A stretch of 29,816 nucleotides of DNA from a virus. The notes under the pieces are model-generated. The model saw only the letters and a program-made list of their open reading frames with translations. It was not told the origin of the DNA and ran no database searches. The stretch spans positions 1 to 29,816 of the IMG/VR virus record IMGVR_UViG_3300045970_000274, one strand, 5' to 3'. Shown one piece after another: positions 21,411 to 29,811 of this stretch (positions within the stretch are counted from its first letter, which is position 1; each line of letters begins with the position of its first letter). Both the position numbers and the translations under genes were made by a program.

Positions 21411-21665
21411 ATGAACGTGAATCGCACATCAGTAGTCATGTTCGTCATCGGGATGCTCGCGCTCATCACCGGGGCGTTCACCATTGGAATCTCGTCAGCA
21501 TCGCCGTCCGAGGCGGCCAGCCCGGCGACGGTAACGATCAACTACGTCTCGTCGAGCCAGTGCGGCTCGGTCACAGGCACGCAGAACGCACGGGTGTCCA
21601 GCGCATCACTCGCGCAGTCGGACCAACTGCGCGAGTGCACGGCCGTCTTCCGCGTCGTCCGCTGA
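21411..21665 (+). CDS. Small secreted or membrane-anchored protein in the lysogeny unit
   Basis: 84-aa ORF 13 bp after the integrase, with a GGGAGAGG ribosome site. Residues 8-27 are hydrophobic (VVMFVIGMLALITGAFTIGI), followed by a signal-peptidase-like SSASPSEAAS. The mature part (about 48 residues) is polar, with two Cys (51 and 76) able to form one disulphide. It shares the plus-strand unit with the repressor and integrase and ends just before the strong terminator, so it is probably made by lysogens. Superinfection exclusion or host-surface change is a reasonable guess, not shown. Confidence 0.7.
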   Translation: MNVNRTSVVMFVIGMLALITGAFTIGISSASPSEAASPATVTINYVSSSQCGSVTGTQNARVSSASLAQSDQLRECTAVFRVVR

Positions 21666-21682
21666 CCCACCAACGACGAAGA

Positions 21683-21718
21683 GCGGCCCCTCATCCCGAG
21701 GCAGGGATGAGGGGCCGC
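21683..21718. terminator. Strong bidirectional terminator
   Basis: Perfect 15-bp stem (GCGGCCCCTCATCCC at 21683-21697, its complement at 21704-21718) with a 6-nt loop, exactly between the convergent lysogeny unit (ends 21665) and the endolysin gene (ends 21741). No long U tract, as is common in GC-rich phages. Confidence 0.85.
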
Positions 21719-21740
21719 AGTCGTGCGAGGGCGAGCGGGT

Positions 21741-22274
21741 CTAGTTGCGGGGCGTGATCGGCTCCCCCATGGCGTTGCGGGTCCGAACGCCGTTCGCGTT
21801 GATCCCCAGGTGCGTGATGAGCGCCTTCACCTCGGCCGGCGATGCGCCGGGGGCGATCTCCCAGTGCATGAAGTCCTCGGCCCGCCAGCGTCCGCCCCAG
21901 TCGATGACGTCGCCGTAGATCGCGTCGATGGTGCGGATCGCCTTGGAGACCTCCGGCTGGGCGAAGAACGTCCGGCCCATCGTGGACGCCTGTGCGCCCT
22001 CGGCACTCCAGTTGAGATCCGCGGCCGTCCCGCTGGAGTGGTTGCTCCAGCCGCCACCGGCACGGGCCTGGCGGTAGGCGTAGCCGCCCTCGTCCACCGG
22101 TCCGACGTTCAGGGCGGAGATCCAGTAGTGGTAGTCGTGGGCGAGGGCGAGGAACAACGGGATGACGTCCTTGCGCATCGTCAGGCGGCGCCCCTTGACG
22201 CCGGGGATCGCCTTGGTGACGAGCTGGCCGCTGCCGGCCTTCAGGACAGGGAACCCGTTCAGGGAGTTAGGCAT
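21741..22274 (-). CDS. Endolysin, M15-type peptidase
   Basis: 177-aa zinc peptidase. Metal ligands: His79 and Asp86 (NHSSGTAADLNW) and His137 in DFMHWEI, with Asp134/Glu139 nearby as the catalytic acid. The fold (peptidoglycan peptidase of the VanY/L-Ala-D-Glu type) is common in actinophage lysins. No cell-wall-binding domain is present; the protein is just the catalytic part with short tails. It overlaps the holin gene by 8 nt and depends on holin for access to the wall. Confidence 0.9.
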   Translation of the reverse strand: MPNSLNGFPVLKAGSGQLVTKAIPGVKGRRLTMRKDVIPLFLALAHDYHYWISALNVGPVDEGGYAYRQARAGGGWSNHSSGTAADLNWSAEGAQASTMGRTFFAQPEVSKAIRTIDAIYGDVIDWGGRWRAEDFMHWEIAPGASPAEVKALITHLGINANGVRTRNAMGEPITPRN

Positions 22275-22440
22275 CGGGCTCGCCTGGCACGTTCAGGAAC
22301 GCCATGACGACGTTGGCGACGCCGAGTGCGGCTGCAACCCATGCGGCGGCGGCCTGCGCCTCCATGCCGATGACGATGAGCAGCGGAATCAGGACCGCGC
22401 TGAGTGCGTAAATCGCCTTGCGTACTTTGGCTGTGAGCAT
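22267..22440 (-). CDS. Holin (small two-span membrane protein)
   Basis: 57-aa protein from ATG 22440, preceded by AAGGAGG. Two hydrophobic stretches are clear: SAVLIPLLIVIGM (14-26) and AAAWVAAALGVANVVMAFL (31-49), after the basic start MLTAKVRKAIYAL; the short C-terminus ends NVPGEPDA. This resembles common actinophage holins and sits directly before the endolysin, which overlaps it by 8 nt. It likely forms the membrane lesion that releases endolysin. Confidence 0.8.
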   Translation of the reverse strand: MLTAKVRKAIYALSAVLIPLLIVIGMEAQAAAAWVAAALGVANVVMAFLNVPGEPDA

Positions 22441-22598
22441 CACTCCTCCTTGACGATCTCGTTGACGATCTCGATGGCGCGATGCAGGCCGGCGATCATC
22501 CCGACGATCAGCGCCACGGGCATGTCGTCGTGGGCGACCACGTCGTCCTTCGCCGACTTCAGCCTTGCGACGAGCGCGTCGCGTTCCTGCGGCGTCAT
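22440..22598 (-). CDS. Small soluble protein in the lysis cassette, 52 aa
   Basis: ATG 22598 lies 3 bp after the previous stop and its own stop overlaps the holin start (TGATG). The sequence is acidic and helical (TPQERDALVARLKSAKDDVV, GLHRAIEIVNEIVKEE), with no membrane segment. It may tune lysis timing; nothing identifies the family. The holin ribosome site is inside its last codons, so the two are coupled. Confidence 0.6.
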   Translation of the reverse strand: MTPQERDALVARLKSAKDDVVAHDDMPVALIVGMIAGLHRAIEIVNEIVKEE

Positions 22599-22601
22599 CG
22601 C

Positions 22602-23009
22602 CTAGTGCTGGAAGATGTCGAAGAGGAGGGCGCCGATAGCGATGACGAAGCCGAGTGCGCCGACGAGGTAGCCCCAGCCGGCGGTGAACCCGGTGGTGCG
22701 CCCGGCGCTGGTGTACTGGGCCTGCTCGAGGACGTGGATGCGGGCGTCGACCCCGGCGAGTGCCGCGGCGACGTCGCCGATCCGCTCGAACCGCTTGTCG
22801 GAGGCGATGTCGGCCTTCGCGAGGGCGTCGGAGGTGACGGTCAGCGCGAGCGCGGTCCGCTTGTCGCGTTCCTCGAAGGAGGAGCTCATCTGCGTGATGA
22901 GGTCCTCGTGCCGGGTGCGCCAGGACTCCAGTGCCGCCGCGGTGAGCTCCCGCTGCTGGCTGATGCGCAGGTCGATGTAGTCGCGCAGAGAGATGCGGTC
23001 GTCGGTCAT
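22602..23009 (-). CDS. Coiled-coil membrane protein of the lysis cassette
   Basis: 135 aa from ATG 23009 (ATGA overlap). A long charged helical region (DYIDLRISQQRELTAAALES, EERDKRTALALTV, residues 1-95) is followed by one C-terminal membrane helix (GWGYLVGALGFVIAIGALLF, about 111-130). Tail-anchored, cytoplasm-facing. Its position before the holin fits a second holin-like or antiholin protein, which are often pairs in actinophages; exact role unknown. Confidence 0.72.
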   Translation of the reverse strand: MTDDRISLRDYIDLRISQQRELTAAALESWRTRHEDLITQMSSSFEERDKRTALALTVTSDALAKADIASDKRFERIGDVAAALAGVDARIHVLEQAQYTSAGRTTGFTAGWGYLVGALGFVIAIGALLFDIFQH

Positions 23010-23119
23010 GGCCGGTCCCTGTCCAGCTCGTCGAAGCGGTCCATCAGCCAGGTGGCGAGGAGGATGAACGGGATGGACACGACGGCTGCGGTCAGGATGA
23101 CGATGGACCACCAGGACAT
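23006..23119 (-). CDS. Tiny single-span membrane protein, 37 aa
   Basis: ORF from ATG 23119 with GGGGGTGAG just upstream; its stop overlaps the next ATG. Nearly all of it is one membrane helix (MSWWSIVILTAAVVSIPFIL, residues 1-25), with a charged tail (DRFDELDRDRP). Likely part of the lysis cassette. A weak hairpin (23173-23186) lies in the 70-bp gap upstream. Confidence 0.6.
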   Translation of the reverse strand: MSWWSIVILTAAVVSIPFILLATWLMDRFDELDRDRP

Positions 23120-23189
23120 GGCTCACCCCCATGAGGTCGTGCGGTGGATGTGGCTAGGAGCCGGGCTGGCTGACTCGTTCGCGAGTGCG

Positions 23190-23432
23190 CTAGTCCGGAC
23201 CGTCAAGCAGGTTCAACGCGAGTCGTATCAGCGCGTTGTTCTGCCGGGTGAGTGCCTTCACCTGTCCGATCAGTTGCGCGTTCGTCGGGGTCGCGACGGC
23301 CAGCGCGGTGCGGTTCGCGGCGAGGGCGGCGAAGGCCTGTGTGCGGAGGGTGGCCTCGTTGACGACTTCGGGTGGGTCGGGGATCGTCACGGTGCCCGTC
23401 AGGGTGCTGGCGGTGTACGTCTCAATTCTCAT
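23190..23432 (-). CDS. Small protein after the tail fibre, 80 aa
   Basis: ATG 23432 overlaps the fibre stop (ATGA). The N-terminus is beta-like (ETYTASTLTGTVTIPDPPEV) and the rest is a helix (LIGQVKALTRQNNALIRLAL) with coiled-coil spacing. This size and position, last gene of the tail module, is common for small tail-associated or chaperone proteins. No family certain. Confidence 0.62.
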   Translation of the reverse strand: MRIETYTASTLTGTVTIPDPPEVVNEATLRTQAFAALAANRTALAVATPTNAQLIGQVKALTRQNNALIRLALNLLDGPD

Positions 23433-25387
23433 TTCGTCATCCAGACTCTCAATGGCAGGAACGTGTTACCGAACGTGACCGTGCCAGCGGGTGACGGCAG
23501 CGCCGTCTGGGAGACCGTCGAGTAGACGGTGCATGTGCGCGTCCCGGAGGCTAATGGGGCGGCGGGCAGGGCGACGAGTGACCCGACAACGGTGCGGAAC
23601 GTGATCGCGGAGGCGGCAGCAAGCGGCAGCACACCGACCCACACGATGCCCTTCGGGACGCTGACCGACAGGCCGGTGATGGCCTTGACTGCCGCGGTCG
23701 CGCCCTCAACCGTCCCGAGGTCGGCTATCAGCGTTGACGGTAGATAGCCGTTGTCGGCGTACAGTCCGACCGCGACGACGCCGTTGGCGACCCCGGCGGT
23801 TACTTCGATCGTCAGCCCGGTCAGGGTGAACGCTGTCGCCACGGGCAGCGGCGTGTAGATGATGGTGCCAATGGCGGGGGCGATAGTTGCCACGTTGAAC
23901 GGTTGCGGGGACCATGTAGCGGCCCCGGCGGGGACGGGGCCGAGGAGGGCGGGAAGGTCCGCACTAGTCAACTTGTTGGCGAGGGCGGCAGTCAGGCCCG
24001 TGACCTGCGACTGGGGGACGATCAGCCCCGACGGTGACGCGACCCATTCGGTGTCGTAGTCGGACGCGGACTTCTTGCCCAGCACCAGGCCGGTGGCACC
24101 GCCGACCGGGACGCCGACACCGGCGACCGTCAGCGTCGTCTCCACATGACTCGCGAACGTCGCGCCCTGGTACACGAAGTGCAGCACCCTCGCGGTCGCG
24201 GACGAGTTGTTCCCGATGACGCGGACCACGATCCGGTCCGTCGTCGCCAGCGCGATGTCCGCCGCGACCGTGTAGGACAGCTGTACCTCCGTCGGCGTCG
24301 ACACGCTGGTCGACGCGATAGCGGCGGACGCGGACGTGGTGAACAGGGTCGTCTCGACACCCGTCGAGGACACCTTGATGACCCGGAACTTGATCGTCGT
24401 CGTCGCACCGGCGGAGACGTATGACCAGGCGTGGAAGCGCCACTCCCCTGCCGGTATCGCCAGCGACCCGGGATAACCGGATGGCGTCAGGTACGAGTCG
24501 ATGGTGACGTCACCGTCGGCCACGACGATGCTGACACTCTCGTCCTGCTGCGTGCCGCTGGCCGGAGCGCGGGTGATCCGCTCGCGGTCCTGCCGGATCG
24601 TCACGGCGGCTCCCGCAGCCTCTGCCGTGAGTGCGTGGATCGTCGCCAGCGTCAGGGTGCCGGCGGCGACCACGGTGACCACGAACGTGCCGTTGTTGGC
24701 GCCGTTCGCGAAGCCGGAGGTGACGATCTTCTGTCCGGCGACGAAGCCGTCCGTCACGAAGGAGCCGGACGAGCGGGTGATCGTGTCGGGGTTGGAGTTG
24801 ACGGCGGCGTACACGGTGCCGGTGATCGACGGCATGGTCAGGTCGGAGGCGGTGTTGTCGAACCAGATCACCTGCCCGGTGACCGCGCCCGCGGGACCGG
24901 TCGCACCGGTGGCTCCTGTCGGTCCGGTTGCTCCCGTCGCACCAGCAGCGCCGTCCGCACCGGCAGCGCCGACGTCGCCGCGCGGGATCGCGAAGGCCAG
25001 GACCGGATGCCCCGGCGTGCCCGTGTCCGCCACGGTGGCAGCCGAGCCGGGTGCCCCCGTCGTGGTGGTGCCGACTGTCAGGCTGTCGACGCTGGCGGCG
25101 GCCTGCTCGGCGATGAGCTGCGCCGCGAGCGCATCGGAGGCGGAGCCGGAGGCGTTGGTCTCGGCTGTCTCGGCCGCCAGCTGCGCGGTCTCGGCAGCGA
25201 GTTGCGCGGCCTCCGCCGCCATTTTCGCCGCGAGCGCAGCCGGGGTCACGTCACCGGTGTCGCCCTTGACGCCCTTCGGCCCCTGCATGCCCTCGGGAAC
25301 GGACAGGATCACCGACTGGTCGACCACGTCGACGACCTGGACACTGGTGCCATCGGAGACGACCTCGATCACCTGCACGATGCTCAT
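23429..25387 (-). CDS. Tail fibre / minor tail protein with collagen-like repeats
   Basis: 652 aa. Residues 1-45 form a beta-rich start with a short GPKGVKGDTGD collagen-like stretch. Ala-rich coiled coil (about 50-100) follows, then a collagen-like G-X-Y run at about 137-168 (GATGATGPTGATGATGPAG), beta-structured repeats to about 430, and a GLVLGKKSASDYDTEW segment typical of fibre shafts, ending in a jelly-roll-like C-terminal domain. Trimerisation is expected. It probably contacts the host, as a receptor-binding or side fibre. ATG 25387 overlaps the previous stop. Confidence 0.82.
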   Translation of the reverse strand: MSIVQVIEVVSDGTSVQVVDVVDQSVILSVPEGMQGPKGVKGDTGDVTPAALAAKMAAEAAQLAAETAQLAAETAETNASGSASDALAAQLIAEQAAASVDSLTVGTTTTGAPGSAATVADTGTPGHPVLAFAIPRGDVGAAGADGAAGATGATGPTGATGATGPAGAVTGQVIWFDNTASDLTMPSITGTVYAAVNSNPDTITRSSGSFVTDGFVAGQKIVTSGFANGANNGTFVVTVVAAGTLTLATIHALTAEAAGAAVTIRQDRERITRAPASGTQQDESVSIVVADGDVTIDSYLTPSGYPGSLAIPAGEWRFHAWSYVSAGATTTIKFRVIKVSSTGVETTLFTTSASAAIASTSVSTPTEVQLSYTVAADIALATTDRIVVRVIGNNSSATARVLHFVYQGATFASHVETTLTVAGVGVPVGGATGLVLGKKSASDYDTEWVASPSGLIVPQSQVTGLTAALANKLTSADLPALLGPVPAGAATWSPQPFNVATIAPAIGTIIYTPLPVATAFTLTGLTIEVTAGVANGVVAVGLYADNGYLPSTLIADLGTVEGATAAVKAITGLSVSVPKGIVWVGVLPLAAASAITFRTVVGSLVALPAAPLASGTRTCTVYSTVSQTALPSPAGTVTFGNTFLPLRVWMTK

Positions 25388-25803
25388 GGGGTCGGCTCCT
25401 CGACGACGGTGATGCGGCCCTCGACGACCGCGGGACCGCCGCCCTTGTAGCGGGGGTCCCCGCCGGACTGGATCAGTGCCCAGTCGTGGGCGCAGGTCAC
25501 TGGTGGCAGGGTGAGGATGACGGCCTTGGGGACGGTGATGACGATCACGCCGTCGGATGAGGCGGTGGTCTCGTCGGGCAGTTGCAGGCTGGTGCCCTCG
25601 ATGACCGCGTAGTGGGCGGTGTCATCCGAGCGGATCGACAGGAGCAGGGTGGACGTCTCCGCCTGGTCGGCGCGGATGTCCTGCGCGTACTCGCAGCCCG
25701 TCAGCGACTGCCGCGTCCAGGTGACGCCGTCGGCGGATTCGCGGAATACGAGGGTGCGGGTGTAGGGCTCGCCTCGCTGGATGTGGATGACGTCGCGCTC
25801 CAT
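25384..25803 (-). CDS. Minor tail-associated protein, 139 aa
   Basis: ATG 25803 has an AAGGAG site. The protein is beta-rich (DVIHIQRGEPYTRTLVFRES, CEYAQDIRADQAETSTLLLS, VIVITVPKAVILTLPP) and matches in style the small tail or baseplate proteins with an immunoglobulin-like fold that sit before fibre genes. It overlaps the fibre gene (ATGA). No function is proven. Confidence 0.7.
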   Translation of the reverse strand: MERDVIHIQRGEPYTRTLVFRESADGVTWTRQSLTGCEYAQDIRADQAETSTLLLSIRSDDTAHYAVIEGTSLQLPDETTASSDGVIVITVPKAVILTLPPVTCAHDWALIQSGGDPRYKGGGPAVVEGRITVVEEPTP

Positions 25804-25812
25804 GCGTGCTCC

Positions 25813-26547
25813 TTACCAGGGGATCTGACGTTGACGGAGAGTCGGGCGACGTGGTGAGTCCCAGATCATTGCGGCGCCCCCGATGTCGGCGATCTCGTCC
25901 GTCGACAGGACCCGCGTCCACACGGTGAAGTGCTGAAACCGGGAGTAGTAGTCGGCGGACGAGGGGTCCCCACCGACGTGGTATCCGGTCGCGTCGATGG
26001 ATGCCCCGTGACTGCCCGACGTGTCCGCCGCCCCGTTGCGGTACAGCGCGGCAGCACCGCCAGCCGTCTTCGTGTAGATCGTGTTGACCCATTCGCCGAA
26101 GCCAAACCATCCGGCCACGTGAAACATGTTCGACGAGTCGCGGCCGATGTTGATGACCTGCACGGCGCCGGAGACGCCCTGGTAGGCGCCGAAGATGTTG
26201 AGGTTCTCGTACACTCCGCCGCCGTACAGGTTCCAGGATGCGCCGTAGGGGTTGCCGTAGCTCTCGATGTATGTGGCGAGCATGACAGTGAACCCGCCGG
26301 AGACGGCCATGTCCGCGGCGGTATTTTTCGCCCCCGTCTGGTAGTACCCGGCGGGGATGTGCATGCAACTCGCGCCCCAGCCGGTCTGGTTCGTGCTCTC
26401 CCAGCTCGTGCGGGTCAGTGCGCCGTTGTGGCCGTTGCCGGACTGGTCGATGGCCGTCAATCCTGACGTCTGCGTCAGGGGCAGGTAGGTGACCGGACCG
26501 GAGTCGACGATCCGGTTGATGTACCCCGCTGGGGTGTAGGCGCTCAC
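25813..26547 (-). CDS. LamG-like (concanavalin fold) tail protein
   Basis: 244 aa from GTG 26547 (GTGA overlap). The core has the LamG/laminin-G-like pattern: a YLPLTQTSG start, DQSGNGHNGAL, an AVSGGFTVMLATYIESYG strand, LYRNGAADTSG and FQHFTVWTRVLSTDEI before the end. Known for the fold: carbohydrate binding. It probably decorates the tail tip. The C-terminus (RRPTLRQRQIPW) shares a motif with the next upstream protein. Confidence 0.82.
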   Translation of the reverse strand: MSAYTPAGYINRIVDSGPVTYLPLTQTSGLTAIDQSGNGHNGALTRTSWESTNQTGWGASCMHIPAGYYQTGAKNTAADMAVSGGFTVMLATYIESYGNPYGASWNLYGGGVYENLNIFGAYQGVSGAVQVINIGRDSSNMFHVAGWFGFGEWVNTIYTKTAGGAAALYRNGAADTSGSHGASIDATGYHVGGDPSSADYYSRFQHFTVWTRVLSTDEIADIGGAAMIWDSPRRPTLRQRQIPW

Positions 26548-27323
26548 ATCCGCCCCCAGCTGACTCGTGGTGAACCGCCGCGCGGTCCTTGCCGCTGGCG
26601 CAGCATCGAGCGGCGGGCGGTGGCCCTGAGGAACACAACGGTTAGGTCGCCGAGCGGGACGGTGCTGTTCAGCGAGTAGGCACCCGCCGGGAACGGCCAC
26701 GGCACAATCGTCGGCGCCAGCGACGACACCCACCCCGAGTCGATGGACGCCAGCGCCCCGGCGATGCCATTGGGGTAGGGCATCCAGCCGGGCGGAGAGG
26801 GGCTGCCCGCGAACGCCGCATGAAGGAAGTTCACGAAGTAGTCAGTGGTCAGCCCGTACTTGGGCTCATAGAAGGGATTGTCGAGGTGCTGCCCCTGCCA
26901 CCACGTCGTGCCCGATTCGTAGATCGGCGTCTTGGGCGTGGTGCCCGGCGTCTCCGTGCCGAACACGGCTACGTCCGTGACACGGGCGAAGGGGAAGCCG
27001 GTGGCGAACCAGAAGGGCAGGGCGGAGCCGGGGTCGACGTGGGAGATGGTGAACCCGACGACGGGCGATGTGGTCGTCCACGAGGCGAACGGGGTCTCGT
27101 AGAACACGCCCAGTTCGCCGGGTGCGGAGAAGCTGCCATCGTTGAAGATGTAGTGGGAGCCGTCGTAGGCGCCCAGTTGCACGGGTCCTTCGACGACGGA
27201 GAGATCCTCGCCCAGGTAGGAGATGCGAAGGCTGTCGGTGACGTTGTAGACCGTCGCCGCGATTCCCACGGGGCTGACGAGAGAGAAGTTGAACGACGAG
27301 ACGGGAAGCGGCTGGTACGGCAC
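26544..27323 (-). CDS. Tail protein (upstream of LamG-like), 259 aa
   Basis: GTG 27323 has a GAGGAG site overlapping the previous stop region. The protein is beta-rich with many aromatic residues (PYQPLPVSSFNFSLVSP, YIFNDGSFSAPGELGVFYE, GSALPFWFATGFPFARV). It ends ARRSMLRQRQGPRGG, like its neighbour. No catalytic motif. Likely a minor tail protein of unknown detail. Confidence 0.75.
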   Translation of the reverse strand: MPYQPLPVSSFNFSLVSPVGIAATVYNVTDSLRISYLGEDLSVVEGPVQLGAYDGSHYIFNDGSFSAPGELGVFYETPFASWTTTSPVVGFTISHVDPGSALPFWFATGFPFARVTDVAVFGTETPGTTPKTPIYESGTTWWQGQHLDNPFYEPKYGLTTDYFVNFLHAAFAGSPSPPGWMPYPNGIAGALASIDSGWVSSLAPTIVPWPFPAGAYSLNSTVPLGDLTVVFLRATARRSMLRQRQGPRGGSPRVSWGRM

Positions 27324-27325
27324 GG

Positions 27326-29629
27326 CTACTCCTCGATGACGACGCGCGCGGTCAGCTTGAATTTCGGCGTCCCCGTGGGGATCCAGATCGCTGCCCACAG
27401 GTACGGCGGGTCGAACGAGACGAACGTCATGGAGGCGGCGTCGGAGACCTTGCCGGTGACCGACGGGACCGGGTCGTTGTCCTCCGCGGCGGGCGAGTAG
27501 CCGCAGGCCTTCCCGAACTCCCCCCAGGCCTCGATGAAGCCGTGCGCGTCGAGGTCGGTCTGGATGGCGGCCTCCGACCACCAGGACAGGCCCTTGTGGG
27601 TCGTGTTCTCCGCGAGCGGGTCCGCGACCCAGCCGTCCAGGTCACCCGTCGTGACCGCGTGGCCGAAGAACGCGAGGGCGAACTTCGACGCCGGGGTGTA
27701 GGTCTGCGCGGAGATCGCGGCGAGGCTGCCCCGCTGCGCGCCGACGAACTTCACGACATTCCAGCCGGCCGCGAGCACGGTCGGGGCGATGATCCCCGCC
27801 CCGGACTCCGCGTCCCATCCGACCGCGTCACGGAACGGGCGGGCCGGGCGGGAACGCAGCGAGTAGAACGACTTCGCGGGGTCGGTGCGGGCCTCCCGGT
27901 CCCGGTCCAGCCGGGTCGACAGGTCGAGCAGGTCCCACGGCTTCTCACTCACCGTCAGGGTCACCGGGCAGCCCTCGGTCTCCGGTGCCACCGAGACGGC
28001 CGCGACGGCGAAGTCCAGGTACGTGCCGCCTGCGAGGTTGTTGACATGGAGCCACTGCCCCGCCGAGATGTCGAGCCGGGACCGGGGGTCGCCGTTCTCG
28101 TCCGTCGGGTCCGAGGTCAAGGTGATCGTGCCCGACCACGGGCAGCCCGCAGCGGACTGGTTGACGACGCGGCGGGCGTAGATCCTCGCCCGCTCCTTTG
28201 TGATGTTGTCGCTGAACGACATCGTCTGCTCGACGCGAAGCCTGCCGTCGAACTTCGTCGCCCCCGTGTCGTTCTGCCCGATCACGTCACCGTCCGTCGC
28301 GAACAGGTACGGCTGCGACTCCGGCACCTCCGCGAGCGGCCGGAAGAAGCCACTGGAGAGGTCCGTGAACCCGGTGCCGGACTGCCACATGAGGTCCCAC
28401 TCGGCGTCGCTGGCGATGCTCGGGTCGGTGTTCGCCCAGCCGGTCTCCTCCTTCACGGAGAAGATCGCCGCCTGCAGGCCGTAGTCGAACACGTCGGTGA
28501 TCTGCACCGCGGGCCAGCCCGCGAGCCGCAACTGGGATGACAGCTGCGTGATGACGTCGTCGGTGAAGTCGGAGTCCGCGTCGGTGATGACCAGCGGGTA
28601 CGTGGTGCCGACATTCCGGTCCGGGTAGGCGGGGGCGGTGGCTGTCAGCATCGGGTACTTCGCGTTCCGCCAGCGGTCGCCGCCGACACCGGCGACGGTC
28701 GGGGACAGGCCCTCCCCGTAGATGGCGTTCAGGCCACCGGTCGTCAGGTCGCGGGTCAGGCTCAGGGCCACGCCGTACCCACCGGCGAACACCGTCGACT
28801 GCTGGACCGCGGACGCGAGGTCCTGCGGCTTGGCAAACAGGTCGTAGGTCCGGGGGACGGTCTCGGGGAACGTGGCGCCGTACTCGCGGTCGATCGTCCA
28901 CTGCCCGGTCGAGTTCTGCGCGAGCCCGAGCATCTCGTCGCAGAAGTCCAGCACCGTCTGCCCCCGCGATCCGCGGTGCCGGGTGGTGATGGACGTCGTC
29001 GCCGATGTGTACGCGAACCCGAGGAAGGGTGGCAATGGCCGGCTGTACGCCTTGACGTTCAGGGCCTGTCCGAGGCTCAGCCCCACGTCCCGGTCGTCGT
29101 CGAGCATCGTCGGCTGATGCGCGCGCATCCCGATCTCACCGAACAGCGCGCCCAGCAACTGGAGACTGACGCCCGCCGACAGGCCCGGCCCGTCGGCGGA
29201 CTCGATCGACGCGACGAAGCCATGCCAGTAGCCGAGCTCGGCGACGCCGTAGGTGATGGCGTCCTCGGCGGTCAGGACCCGGTAGATGTCGACGAACGCG
29301 CCGGGGACCAGCCACGCGGCGGCGTCGAACGGGGACAGCGACGGCAGCGTCAACTGGCCCGTGAGCTCTCTGTAGGGGGCGCCGAAGGACAGGGAGTCGA
29401 TCAGCGTCGGAACCCCGTTGATCGTGGTGATGTCAGTGCCCGCCGTCGTCACCGTCGGGTACTCGTGCGTGGACGGCACGTACTCGCAGTCCCACAGGGC
29501 GCCGACCTCGATGCGGAAGGTCCCCCACGTCGACGTGACCACGGAGTCCGGCGGTCCGACGACCCAGTGGCCGTCGACCAGTTCGGCCATCGGGTAGCCG
29601 TAGGCGGCGACCTGGACGGGGTGGGTCAT
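27326..29629 (-). CDS. Large minor tail protein, 767 aa
   Basis: 767 aa from ATG 29629 (ATGA overlap); the frame is open to 29662 but that part overlaps the previous gene. The N-terminal half (FRIEVGALWDCEYVPSTHEY, SLSPFDAAAWLVPGAFVDIY, GYWHGFVASIESADGPGL) resembles the hub/baseplate-type minor tail proteins after the tape measure. The remainder is beta-rich without enzymatic motifs. It probably forms part of the tail-tip complex. Exact homology needs a profile search. Confidence 0.8.
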   Translation of the reverse strand: MTHPVQVAAYGYPMAELVDGHWVVGPPDSVVTSTWGTFRIEVGALWDCEYVPSTHEYPTVTTAGTDITTINGVPTLIDSLSFGAPYRELTGQLTLPSLSPFDAAAWLVPGAFVDIYRVLTAEDAITYGVAELGYWHGFVASIESADGPGLSAGVSLQLLGALFGEIGMRAHQPTMLDDDRDVGLSLGQALNVKAYSRPLPPFLGFAYTSATTSITTRHRGSRGQTVLDFCDEMLGLAQNSTGQWTIDREYGATFPETVPRTYDLFAKPQDLASAVQQSTVFAGGYGVALSLTRDLTTGGLNAIYGEGLSPTVAGVGGDRWRNAKYPMLTATAPAYPDRNVGTTYPLVITDADSDFTDDVITQLSSQLRLAGWPAVQITDVFDYGLQAAIFSVKEETGWANTDPSIASDAEWDLMWQSGTGFTDLSSGFFRPLAEVPESQPYLFATDGDVIGQNDTGATKFDGRLRVEQTMSFSDNITKERARIYARRVVNQSAAGCPWSGTITLTSDPTDENGDPRSRLDISAGQWLHVNNLAGGTYLDFAVAAVSVAPETEGCPVTLTVSEKPWDLLDLSTRLDRDREARTDPAKSFYSLRSRPARPFRDAVGWDAESGAGIIAPTVLAAGWNVVKFVGAQRGSLAAISAQTYTPASKFALAFFGHAVTTGDLDGWVADPLAENTTHKGLSWWSEAAIQTDLDAHGFIEAWGEFGKACGYSPAAEDNDPVPSVTGKVSDAASMTFVSFDPPYLWAAIWIPTGTPKFKLTARVVIEE

Positions 29630-29811
29630 GGCTGCCGGGGGATGACGGCGGTGATGACGCACATGTTGTGCCGCAGGGTGTCCGGGTCATAGTCGGGGAT
29701 GACGGACGCCGCGGGCATGCACGTGTGGACGACGGACCCGCCGGAGTACGACTCGGTGATCGTGTAGGAGAACTGCGACAGCGCGTCCTTCAGCGCGTCG
29801 ACCTTGCTCAT
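29626..29811 (-). CDS. Small tail-module protein, 61 aa
   Basis: ATG 29811 overlaps an incoming stop (ATGA) and its stop overlaps the large tail gene. Sequence begins MSKVDALKDALSQFSYTITE and has SVVHTCMPAASVIPDYDPD and CVITAVIPRQP. Two Cys are present. No family. Tail-module role by position only. Confidence 0.65.
   Translation of the reverse strand: MSKVDALKDALSQFSYTITESYSGGSVVHTCMPAASVIPDYDPDTLRHNMCVITAVIPRQP

Noticed and set aside
20256-21740. attP core or tRNA gene near the integrase
   Set aside because: I saw no tRNA-like segment or obvious direct-repeat core; without the host site it cannot be defined.
24501-25412. Plus-strand ORF opposite the tail fibre (303 aa, Ala/Pro-rich)
   Set aside because: It mirrors the collagen-like Gly/Ala repeats on the coding strand, and has no start signal or neighbours in its direction.
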